Source: Prevotellaceae bacterium
GTDB lineage: Bacteria > Bacteroidota > Bacteroidia > Bacteroidales > UBA932
Direction: 5' to 3'
Assembly (NCBI GenBank): GCA_031278135.1
Contig: JAITKY010000046.1
Location: forward strand, 1 to 5,929
Length of the DNA stretch: 5,929 bases
Shown: one piece after another, positions 1 through 5,929 of the stretch
Numbering within the stretch: the first letter of the stretch is position 1
How the letters are laid out: each line of letters begins with the position of its first letter
The notes under the pieces: model-generated
What the model was told of the DNA's origin: nothing
The model's input: only the letters and a program-made list of their open reading frames with translations
Databases searched by the model: none
Made by a program: the position numbers and the translations under genes

Positions 1-27
1 AATTCTGCCAATTCTGATCAAATTCTG
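1..27. repeat. Three short direct repeats of AATTCTG at the window edge
   Basis: AATTCTG occurs at 1-7, 10-16 and 21-27, separated by 2 and 4 nt. The spacing is irregular, and the array may continue to the left of the window. No gene can be supported in this segment. One plus-strand frame stays open from position 1 to a stop at 112-114, but it runs straight through the nagB promoter and has no recognisable protein signature. The repeats could be remnants of an upstream gene end or a short non-coding repeat; their function is unknown. Confidence 0.4.
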
Positions 28-69
28 AGTATCTACGTGCTAAAAAACAGTGTGGCGGGACATATAACT

Positions 70-98
70 TTTGAATTAAAAATAAATTCATACTTTTG
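70..98 (+). promoter_or_regulatory. Bacteroidota-type promoter for nagB-rlmD
   Basis: An exact -7 element of the form TAnnTTTG (TACTTTTG) lies at 91-98. A TTTG matching the -33 element lies at 70-73, leaving a 17-nt spacer, within the range reported for this phylum's primary sigma factor. Transcription would start near position 102, giving a leader of about 27 nt before the nagB ATG. The leader is A/T-rich with no Shine-Dalgarno sequence, as usual in Bacteroidota. Confidence 0.7.
72..90. promoter_or_regulatory. Candidate operator: 19-bp dyad between the -33 and -7 elements
   Basis: TGAATT (72-77) and AATTCA (85-90) form perfect 6-bp inverted arms around a 7-nt AT spacer. The dyad ends one base before the -7 element, so a bound repressor would block RNA polymerase. 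Amino-sugar genes are commonly controlled by local repressors, which makes this plausible. However, short AT-rich dyads arise easily by chance, and no regulator gene is visible. Confidence 0.25.
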
Positions 99-128
99 TA
101 CCGGATTTAGATAAATAATTTTAAAGTT

Positions 129-914
129 ATGAGACTTATTATTCAACCTGATTACAAGGGTGTTTCGCAATGGGCAGCGAACCATATAGTGTCCAAAATC
201 AACGCTTTTGCTCCGACAGAAAGCAATCCGTTTGTTTTGGGACTTCCTACCGGCTCGTCGCCGTTGGGAGTTTATCGTGAATTGACGGAACTTTTCAAAA
301 AAGGCAAAGTGTCGTTCGCCAACGTTGTGACATTCAATATGGACGAGTACGTCGGCATTCCTGAAGACCATCCCGAAAGTTATCACAATTTTATGTACAG
401 CAATTTTTTCGAGCATATTGATATCCGTCCCGAAAATATCAATATCCTTAACGGAAACGCTGCAAATCTCACTGCCGAATGCGAGCGATACGAAGATAAA
501 ATCAAGAGCTACGGCAAGATACATCTATTTATGGGCGGCGTGGGAATTGACGGGCATATAGCGTTCAACGAGCCGGGATCTTCGCTGTCGTCGCGTACAA
601 GAATCAAGACGCTCACAAAAGACACAATCATAGCCAATTCCCGTTTTTTCGGCAACGATGCGAACGCTGTTCCCAAAATGGCTTTGACAGTCGGAGTTGG
701 CACAATCATGGATTCCGAAGAGGTCATGATTATTGCCAGCGGTCACAACAAGGCTCTTGCTCTGCAACATGCGGTCGAAGGCTCTATCAACCATATATGG
801 ACAATCAGTGCATTACAGATTCATCCAAAGGGAATTATCGTGTGCGACGATGCGGCAACCGTAGAACTTAAAGTAGGAACTGTAAATTATTTTAAAGATA
901 TCGAATCTCTATAG
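129..914 (+). CDS. nagB: Glucosamine-6-phosphate deaminase (NagB), 261 aa
   Basis: This cytosolic enzyme converts glucosamine-6-phosphate to fructose-6-phosphate and ammonia, the last step of amino-sugar catabolism before glycolysis. The protein is collinear with E. coli NagB (266 aa) as I recall it, with identical numbering through most of its length, which fixes the start at 129. The sugar-phosphate loop LGLPTGSSP spans 37-45. The catalytic residues are present: D72 in FNMDEYVG, and D141, H143 and E148 in DGHIAFNEP. Substrate residues R172 and K208 are also present. The positions forming the N-acetylglucosamine-6-phosphate allosteric site in the E. coli hexamer (S151, R158, K160, Y254) are all kept, so allosteric activation is likely. 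It is the first gene of an apparent operon with the rRNA methyltransferase 18 nt downstream. The protein is full length with no damage seen. Confidence 0.97.
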   Translation: MRLIIQPDYKGVSQWAANHIVSKINAFAPTESNPFVLGLPTGSSPLGVYRELTELFKKGKVSFANVVTFNMDEYVGIPEDHPESYHNFMYSNFFEHIDIRPENINILNGNAANLTAECERYEDKIKSYGKIHLFMGGVGIDGHIAFNEPGSSLSSRTRIKTLTKDTIIANSRFFGNDANAVPKMALTVGVGTIMDSEEVMIIASGHNKALALQHAVEGSINHIWTISALQIHPKGIIVCDDAATVELKVGTVNYFKDIESL

Positions 915-932
915 ATATCATACAGTTATTCG

Positions 933-2327
933 ATGAAAATATTGAATTTGGAGAATGTCGAAGTTACCGGTTGGGCGGCAGGAGGCAAGGCTATTGCAAA
1001 AGCAGGCGACATGGTGATTTTTGTGGAAGACGCCATTCCGGGCGACATCGTGAATATGAGAATTATACGGAAAAAAAATTATGCCGAAGGTCGTGTTACA
1101 GAGATCGTTTGTCCTTCGCCAATCTCGCAGAAACCGTTCTGTTCGCATTTCAATGACTGCGGAGGATGTGTGAGTCAGAGAATTCCGTACAGCCAACAGT
1201 TGAAATACAAGGAACAGCAAGTTAAAGATCAGTTAGAACGCATCGGCGGAATCAAATCGCCTTCAGTGAGAACGATTTTGCCGTCGGAGAAAACAATCTT
1301 TTACAGAAACAAACTGGAATTTACTTTTTCGAAAAAACGATGGCTAACAGCGTCAGAGACAGGCAATAATCATGATATCGACACTAATGCTCTGGGATTT
1401 CACGTTTCGGGACGATTCGACAAAGTGCTGGACATCGAAAAATGCTGGCTTCAGAAATCTCCCTCAAACGAAATCCGACTGAAAGCAAAGGCGTATGCGT
1501 TGAGCAAAGGATACGATTTTTTTGACATCAGAAACAAAACCGGACTTTTGAGAAACCTGATTATCAGGACAACCACAACCGGCGAAATTATGGTAATGGT
1601 AGTGTTCGGATACCGCGACGAAGAAAAACAAACGGATTTTCTGGAAATGCTACGACAAAATTTCGATATAACTTCGTTGAACTGTGTAGTTAATACAAAA
1701 GAAAATGACAGTGTCGGCGACCTTTACATAACCTGTTATTCCGGAAAACCGTATATCGAAGAAAAAATGGAGAATCTGGTTTTCCGTATCGGTCCGAAAT
1801 CGTTTTACCAGACAAATTCGGAACAGGCTTACAATCTGTACAGTATAGTCCGCAAATATGCCGCTCTCACAGGCGTCGAAACGGTTTACGACCTTTATAC
1901 CGGAACAGGCACTATTGCGATTTTCCTCGCTGAACATTCGAAGAAAGTCATTGGAATAGAATATGTTCCCGAAGCGATAGAAGATGCGAAAATAAATTCG
2001 GCGGCGAACGGAACAGAGAATACATCGTTTTATGCGGGAGACATAAAAGACGTTCTAAACAAGGATTTTATACAAACAAACGGCGCTCCGGATGTGGTTA
2101 TACTTGACCCGCCGAGAGCAGGACTGCATCCGTCGATTCCCAAAATATTGCTCGAAACCGCTCCCGAAAAAATAATATACGTCAGTTGTAACCCTGCCAC
2201 TCAGGCAAGAGATATCGCTATGCTCGCAGAACAGTACGAATTTGTTGAATGTCAGCCGGTTGATATGTTTCCGCAAACTCAACATGTAGAAAATATTGTT
2301 TTTTTAAGAAAATTTCACACTTTTTAA
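933..2327 (+). CDS. rlmD: 23S rRNA (uracil-5-)-methyltransferase, RlmD/RumA family, 464 aa
   Basis: The family uses S-adenosylmethionine to make 5-methyluridine in 23S rRNA (U1939 for E. coli RlmD). Residues 1-60 look like a TRAM RNA-binding domain. C70, C76, C79 (C-x5-C-x2-C, in the CGGC motif) and C171 match the four [4Fe-4S] ligands of RumA. The C-terminal Rossmann methyltransferase domain shows FYQTN (291-295, conserved Gln 293), the SAM loop DLYTGTGTIA (320-329), DPPRAG (392-397), the catalytic cysteine C419 in YVSCNP followed by the RD motif, and the general base E453 in HVENI. All key residues are intact. The ATG lies 18 nt after the nagB stop with no promoter between, so it is probably co-transcribed. 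The family is clear, but the target uridine is not: U1939, U747 or both (RlmD versus RlmCD behaviour) cannot be told from sequence. Confidence 0.92.
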   Translation: MKILNLENVEVTGWAAGGKAIAKAGDMVIFVEDAIPGDIVNMRIIRKKNYAEGRVTEIVCPSPISQKPFCSHFNDCGGCVSQRIPYSQQLKYKEQQVKDQLERIGGIKSPSVRTILPSEKTIFYRNKLEFTFSKKRWLTASETGNNHDIDTNALGFHVSGRFDKVLDIEKCWLQKSPSNEIRLKAKAYALSKGYDFFDIRNKTGLLRNLIIRTTTTGEIMVMVVFGYRDEEKQTDFLEMLRQNFDITSLNCVVNTKENDSVGDLYITCYSGKPYIEEKMENLVFRIGPKSFYQTNSEQAYNLYSIVRKYAALTGVETVYDLYTGTGTIAIFLAEHSKKVIGIEYVPEAIEDAKINSAANGTENTSFYAGDIKDVLNKDFIQTNGAPDVVILDPPRAGLHPSIPKILLETAPEKIIYVSCNPATQARDIAMLAEQYEFVECQPVDMFPQTQHVENIVFLRKFHTF

Positions 2328-2350
2328 GAATCAAAAAGTTAATTTTGATG

Positions 2351-2358
2351 TATCTTTG
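2351..2358 (+). promoter_or_regulatory. -7 promoter element (TATCTTTG) of the type 3 repeat protein gene
   Basis: An exact TAnnTTTG element sits 24 nt after the rlmD stop and 18 nt before the chosen ATG at 2377. There is no TTTG at the expected 17-23 nt upstream, only T-rich sequence at 2321-2325, so the -33 element is weak. Transcription would start near 2362. This marks the gene as a separate unit from nagB-rlmD. Confidence 0.6.
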
Positions 2359-2376
2359 CACAAATAAATTTTGTAT

Positions 2377-3423
2377 ATGAAACAAGTTATGAAATTAGTT
2401 TACTGTGTATTAGTGGTTTTTTTGTTCTCCACAGCGCCCGTATTTTCAGTTCCTGACGAGGATCCTGTTTCCTCAAAAAAAGCAAAAAAGACCACAACCG
2501 TCATTACAAAAGCGACAGACAGTGATAATGATGGCGTTCCGGATGACGAAGATGAATGTCCCAATATTCCCGGCCTCGCTGCGACAAAAGGTTGTCCCGA
2601 CAGCGATGGCGACGGAATTCCCGACCATTTGGACGATTGTCCTACTATTGCCGGGCTTGTTCAATTTAAAGGTTGCCCCGACAGCGACCTTGACGGTATC
2701 CCCGACAATAAAGATGTGTGCCCCTACGAAGCAGGTCCCGCTTCGAACAATGGATGTCCACTGCCCGAAAAAATAGAGGGAACTACTTCAAAAGAAACAA
2801 GAGTTATCGATACTATCAGTCTTGACGAAGAACGCAACTTGCAGATTATGCGTTATGAACGGTATGCTGCCGAACAGGAACTCAAACGGCAGGAATATAT
2901 CACTCAACTTGCAAACAACAATAGAAACAGTACCGTTGTCGTCGAAACGCCGGTCCCAGGTGACAAAATGCCGCCTGTCGTTATCACCGAAACAAAAGAA
3001 AATGCCGCCGAAAATACTGTTGTCGATACTCCGTCAAATCCATTGACTGAGCTTTCGACTGTGAAAATCGATAACTCAATGTATTTTAGTTACAAACCCA
3101 AATTAGAAGAGTTATTGAAAAGTATGCGATTTAAGGATGGGCGTGTAAGTTTTGCCGACGAAAACAAATTTTTCAACGCTCTGTCCGAATTAGCTTCATA
3201 CTGTAATGCTTATCCCGAATGGAATATTACTTTCCGTTGCTATTCGAATGAGACGGATAACGCGTATGGAAATAAACAGTTGTTTTCGAACAGAGTACAT
3301 ACTTTGAAGCAAATTTTGACAGAAGATTTGCATGTCCCAGCTCAAAGGTTGAACTTTGTAAACAGCATAAGTCATACGTCCGAAATATCGAACTTTATAT
3401 CGCTCGAAATAACAGTGAAATAG
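2377..3423 (+). CDS. Secreted thrombospondin type 3 repeat protein with divergent OmpA-like C-terminus, 348 aa
   Basis: Residues 1-24 form a signal peptide (MK start, hydrophobic core, likely cleavage after VFS) with no lipobox. Three consecutive 27-residue type 3 repeats follow at 48-74, 75-101 and 102-128, each with a DxDxDGxPD calcium-binding motif and two cysteines. Residues 147-178 are charged and probably helical, and a Thr/Pro/Val/Glu-rich linker runs to about 230. The last ~110 residues resemble the OmpA C-terminal peptidoglycan-binding domain: NKQLFSNR-x3-L-x2-IL matches the family's NxxLSxxRAxxVxxxL pattern, with the Arg at 306. The aspartate normally ahead of it aligns with Asn 291. 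There is no N-terminal barrel, so the protein is probably periplasmic or outer-membrane associated. The start at 2377 gives a leader of about 15 nt from the predicted transcription start; the in-frame ATG at 2389 (344 aa) is a real alternative, and a TTG at 2371 is less likely. Its exact function is unknown. Confidence 0.8.
   Translation: MKQVMKLVYCVLVVFLFSTAPVFSVPDEDPVSSKKAKKTTTVITKATDSDNDGVPDDEDECPNIPGLAATKGCPDSDGDGIPDHLDDCPTIAGLVQFKGCPDSDLDGIPDNKDVCPYEAGPASNNGCPLPEKIEGTTSKETRVIDTISLDEERNLQIMRYERYAAEQELKRQEYITQLANNNRNSTVVVETPVPGDKMPPVVITETKENAAENTVVDTPSNPLTELSTVKIDNSMYFSYKPKLEELLKSMRFKDGRVSFADENKFFNALSELASYCNAYPEWNITFRCYSNETDNAYGNKQLFSNRVHTLKQILTEDLHVPAQRLNFVNSISHTSEISNFISLEITVK
2518..2760 (+). 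repeat. Three tandem 81-bp units encoding type 3 repeats
   Basis: The units lie at 2518-2598, 2599-2679 and 2680-2760 and are exactly 27 codons each without indels. The protein pattern is DSDxDGxPDxxDxCP, ten variable residues, then GCP. The DNA differs between units at many third positions and variable codons, so this is an old, selected protein repeat rather than a recent tandem duplication. Each unit should bind calcium through its Asp-rich loop. Confidence 0.9.
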
Positions 3424-3432
3424 GATTTTATC

Positions 3433-5847
3433 TCATCTGTTTGTGCCTTCGAACAAGTCGTGAGTAGCCTTTTCTTCTTTTTTCTGCGATTTGAAATTAT
3501 TGAACGTGTAACTTAAAGATACTGTAATTAAGGGCGATGCAGGATAGATCGTTGTTTTCGAATCAAGATTCATTCCGTTTTTCGTATCCACGTACTTGGC
3601 GGTCGAAAGAACATCGCGGACATTCAAAGTTGCAGACAATCTGCGACTAAGTAACTGTTGACGTACCGAAAAATTGAAGTAGAAAAATTCGTTTACCCGT
3701 CCTTGTGTACTCACCGAAGGACCAACAAAATAACTTTCCAGCCTCATGCGCGTGTTTTTTGCGATGTCGAAATTATTGTTAAACGCAAATTGCCAGTTCA
3801 AGCTTTCTTCGTCATCGTCTATTTTATATTCATTTGCAATGATATAGTAGAACATACTTCCATTGATATCCATGTTCCACCATTTCGAAATCTGCAGGTT
3901 TGTTGCGAGTTCGACGCCGGTAGCATAATCGTTGCCCACGTTCGAAATCGAATCGAGAGTGACCCCCGTATGATACGGAACCCGAACACGTTCGATTTTG
4001 TCGGTACGTCGCCGGTGGAAGAGGGTAGCGACAGCCGAATGTTCCCCAAATGTCCTGTTGTATGACAGTTCGACAGAGTTAGTATATTCCGGACGTATTT
4101 TGGGATTACCGCATTGAGCGGTGTAATAATCGACATATACAACGTATGGTTCCATGTAAAACAGTTGAGGCTGAGTGATTCGGCGTGAGTAACCGAGGTT
4201 CAGATGACTGCCTTTGCCGAAAGTATAAGAGAGATGCGCCGAAGGAAACAAATCGAACTTGTCCCATACATGGCGCGCCCATGCCTTGTTGTTTTCTAAT
4301 TTCCGATGAATAAATTCGCCTCTCAAACCAACCTGATAACTGAATTTGGAATGTGTATTCGACACCATCGAATACAACGCATGTATATCTCTGCGAAACA
4401 CATAGCGGTTATACATGTCGTCGCGCCGTTCGAACACGCCTTGTGCAGGATTGTAGAAATCAACTTTGTAATCGCCATCTTCGGTGTATGTGAAAAAATA
4501 ATATCCGGCTTCGAATTTGCCGTCTTTGTTGTTGAACGGCAGCGTATAATCGAAATTTCCCTGCGCTGTCGTCCGGTATTCGTATTCCCATGCTCGATGT
4601 CCCTGCGCCCTATTTCCGTCCATGTCGAACAGGTCGGTGTAGAAAAATTCCATAGCGTCGTGTTCGTAGAAAGCAAAAAACGTACCTGTCAGATTGTGAC
4701 CGTCGTCCGAAAAACGATGATCGAATCCGATGTCTCCCCTAAGCGTCAAATCGTGCAGACGGACATAGTCGTGACCGTCGTACGAAGCGCCTGTTTCTAT
4801 GCCGGTTATGTTCGAGAGATATGTGTCTTCATAGTGCAGACGTCCACCTCTGTTTCGTATCCGGTATCGTGATTCGAGCGCTGTTGACCAGGTGGTTTTA
4901 TCTCTGTACCAGTCCAGTCCGCTACGGATAGCATACAGGTCCACAAAACTTTTCCGTTCACCGGTAGCATGTGTAGTAGTCAGAGTATCATCGATATTGA
5001 TGTGCTTCAATTGGTCGAAATCGCTGACAAGATATCTGCGTGACGCTTCACCCGAAGTTTGCCAGCGAATTTTTGGGTTTTTGTATGATGTGAGGAAATC
5101 GATACTGCGCGATTCAACTGTACTGCCCATTGCGTTAACCATTCCGCTCCAACCGTCGGTTGTCTGTTTTTTAGTATTTATGTTGATGATACCGGCAATG
5201 CCATCGGCTTCGTTTTTTGCCGACGGAGCGCTGATGATTTCGATATTTTCGATTTTGCCTGCGGGAATCTGTTCCAGAGCGGCGCTACCTTCCACAGTAG
5301 CAGGCTTCCCGTCAATATACACTTTGAATCCGGAACTGCCGCGAAAAGTGAGTTCTCCGTTAGCGTCCACTCTTACCGAAGGTGTCTGTTCGAGAATATC
5401 AATGGCTGTTCCTCCCGACGCCGAAATATATCCCGCCGCTTCGATTACTTTTCTGTCGAGTTTATAGACCATTTGTCGGCGATGAGCAACTATTTCGACC
5501 TCCGACAATTCCGTGTCCGAAAGCCGCAGTAAAATATCGGTATGAATCACATTTTTTTTGTTTTCGCTCAGATTTAAATCGAATCTTTGTTGGGAATAAC
5601 CCACCGAAGTGACTGAAATAAAACAATCTCCGCCGCGGTCTGTCTTTAACGAAAATATTCCCCCAGCATCGGTCGAAACACCGGTAAGCAACGTAGAATC
5701 CGGCAAATACAACAAAACATTCACATCAATCATTGCTTCACCGGAAGATTCTTCTACCACCCGTCCGGTAACAGTCCAATTTGTCTGCGCCTGCAATCCC
5801 GTGAGAAACAAACACAAAACATACATAATCAAAATTTTATTCTTCAT
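3433..5847 (-). CDS. Outer-membrane beta-barrel / TonB-dependent receptor-like protein, 804 aa
   Basis: Residues 1-20 are a signal peptide with likely cleavage at LQA/QTN. A CarboxypepD-regulatory-like beta-sandwich spans about 25-108 (VTGRVVEESSGEAMIDVNV start). A plug-like domain lies at about 125-228, with DILEQTPSVRVDANGEL, GFKVYIDGKP and IAGIININTKK. The rest is an aromatic-rich outer-membrane barrel with LFPSAHLSY (533-541), YSRRITQP (553-560) and GNPKIRPEYTNSVELSY (580-596), typical of the Bacteroidota beta-barrel family often annotated OMP_b-brl_3. EVEIVAH near 116-122 could act as a TonB-box-like segment. A hydrophilic tail (786-804) follows the last aromatic strand. No SusD-like partner or TonB gene is adjacent, so the substrate is unknown. 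The ATG at 5845-5847 is fixed by the signal peptide. A sigma-54-type promoter lies about 50 nt upstream. The gene converges on the type 3 repeat gene with a 9-nt gap. Confidence 0.9.
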   Translation of the reverse strand: MKNKILIMYVLCLFLTGLQAQTNWTVTGRVVEESSGEAMIDVNVLLYLPDSTLLTGVSTDAGGIFSLKTDRGGDCFISVTSVGYSQQRFDLNLSENKKNVIHTDILLRLSDTELSEVEIVAHRRQMVYKLDRKVIEAAGYISASGGTAIDILEQTPSVRVDANGELTFRGSSGFKVYIDGKPATVEGSAALEQIPAGKIENIEIISAPSAKNEADGIAGIININTKKQTTDGWSGMVNAMGSTVESRSIDFLTSYKNPKIRWQTSGEASRRYLVSDFDQLKHINIDDTLTTTHATGERKSFVDLYAIRSGLDWYRDKTTWSTALESRYRIRNRGGRLHYEDTYLSNITGIETGASYDGHDYVRLHDLTLRGDIGFDHRFSDDGHNLTGTFFAFYEHDAMEFFYTDLFDMDGNRAQGHRAWEYEYRTTAQGNFDYTLPFNNKDGKFEAGYYFFTYTEDGDYKVDFYNPAQGVFERRDDMYNRYVFRRDIHALYSMVSNTHSKFSYQVGLRGEFIHRKLENNKAWARHVWDKFDLFPSAHLSYTFGKGSHLNLGYSRRITQPQLFYMEPYVVYVDYYTAQCGNPKIRPEYTNSVELSYNRTFGEHSAVATLFHRRRTDKIERVRVPYHTGVTLDSISNVGNDYATGVELATNLQISKWWNMDINGSMFYYIIANEYKIDDDEESLNWQFAFNNNFDIAKNTRMRLESYFVGPSVSTQGRVNEFFYFNFSVRQQLLSRRLSATLNVRDVLSTAKYVDTKNGMNLDSKTTIYPASPLITVSLSYTFNNFKSQKKEEKATHDLFEGTNR

Positions 5848-5899
5848 TTATTATAAGATAAAAAACAGTTTAAATGTTATTATTAACGGGCTATGTATA

Positions 5900-5916
5900 T
5901 GCAAAAATCGTGCCAA
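5900..5916 (-). promoter_or_regulatory. Sigma-54 (-24/-12) promoter for the outer-membrane barrel gene
   Basis: Read on the minus strand, TTGGCACG (5916-5909) is followed by four bases and TTGCA (5905-5901, last base A). This matches the RpoN consensus TGGCACG-N4-TTGCW at every defined base, with the required GG-to-GC spacing. Transcription would start near 5889, leaving an AT-rich leader of about 42 nt without a Shine-Dalgarno sequence. No exact TAnnTTTG element is found upstream of this gene within the window; the closest, GATTTTTG at 5909-5902, has one mismatch and no -33 partner at a normal distance. If used, the gene would need RpoN and an enhancer-binding activator acting from sites beyond the right edge. 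Confidence 0.7.
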
Positions 5917-5929
5917 AGTATTTATTGGC
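5912..5929. repeat. Small inverted repeat over the -24 element at the window edge
   Basis: GCCAA (5912-5916) and TTGGC (5925-5929) are perfect 5-bp inverted arms with an 8-nt spacer. The left arm is part of the -24 element of the minus-strand sigma-54 promoter. The right arm, on the plus strand, could be part of a binding site or the start of a divergent -24 element cut by the window edge. Arms this short may be chance. Confidence 0.25.

Noticed and set aside
1..114. C-terminal fragment of an upstream plus-strand gene in the open frame from position 1
   Set aside because: The frame passes through the nagB promoter, gives a short low-information peptide with no family signature, and could be open by chance.
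33..524. Minus-strand open frame of 163 codons opposite nagB
   Set aside because: It lies antisense to a well-conserved NagB, ends in the upstream promoter region, and its translation has no domain, sensible signal peptide or start context. It is a shadow of the real gene.
2319..2339. Intrinsic terminator after rlmD
   Set aside because: The 7-bp stem has a single G-C pair and no clean T-run follows, so it is too weak to call as a terminator; it is kept only as a low-interest repeat.
2371..2376. TTG start at 2371 for the type 3 repeat protein
   Set aside because: It would add only Met-Tyr ahead of an ATG-led signal peptide and sits about 9 nt from the predicted transcription start. The ATG at 2377, or 2389, is better placed.
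4271..4286. GC-rich near-palindrome around GGCGCGCC
   Set aside because: It lies inside the barrel coding sequence in a conserved frame (Trp-Ala-Arg-His codons) and needs no other explanation.
4306..5467. Two plus-strand open frames (4306-4872 and 4892-5467, about 190 codons each) opposite the barrel gene
   Set aside because: Both are fully antisense to a protein with continuous family motifs, have no promoter or recognisable features, and reflect low stop-codon frequency in the complementary frame.
5902..5909. Housekeeping -7 element GATTTTTG for the barrel gene
   Set aside because: It misses the first T of TAnnTTTG and has no TTTG at 17-23 nt upstream within the window. The overlapping sigma-54 match is complete and better spaced.

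Overview
The window looks like a stretch of a Bacteroidota chromosome, probably Bacteroidales. The evidence is: two exact TAnnTTTG-type -7 promoter elements; AT-rich leaders without Shine-Dalgarno sequences; a CarboxypepD-regulatory-like/plug/outer-membrane beta-barrel protein of the type abundant in this phylum; and a thrombospondin-type-3-repeat protein with an OmpA-like tail. Base composition is moderate and even. There is no RNA gene, insertion sequence, phage gene or CRISPR array.

Layout: positions 1-128 are non-coding and hold three short AATTCTG repeats at the left edge, then a housekeeping-type promoter with a small dyad between its two elements. Next come two plus-strand genes only 18 nt apart, apparently one operon: nagB (glucosamine-6-phosphate deaminase, 129-914) and an RlmD/RumA-family 23S rRNA uracil-5 methyltransferase (933-2327). 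A new TAnnTTTG promoter at 2351-2358 precedes a secreted protein (2377-3423) with three exact 27-residue calcium-binding type 3 repeats and a divergent OmpA-like C-terminal domain. Its stop codon lies 9 nt from that of a convergent minus-strand gene for an 804-residue outer-membrane beta-barrel/TonB-receptor-like protein (3433-5847). At the right edge, upstream of that gene, is a full consensus match to a sigma-54 (-24/-12) promoter.

Functionally, nagB feeds amino-sugar nitrogen and carbon into glycolysis and rlmD modifies the ribosome; they appear linked by transcription rather than pathway. The other two genes encode cell-envelope proteins, one probably periplasmic or outer-membrane associated and one an outer-membrane barrel. 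No shared pathway can be shown from sequence.

No wholly new system is evident. The points most worth a second look are the sigma-54 promoter in front of an outer-membrane receptor-like gene, and the OmpA-like domain that appears to have lost the aspartate normally used to bind peptidoglycan.
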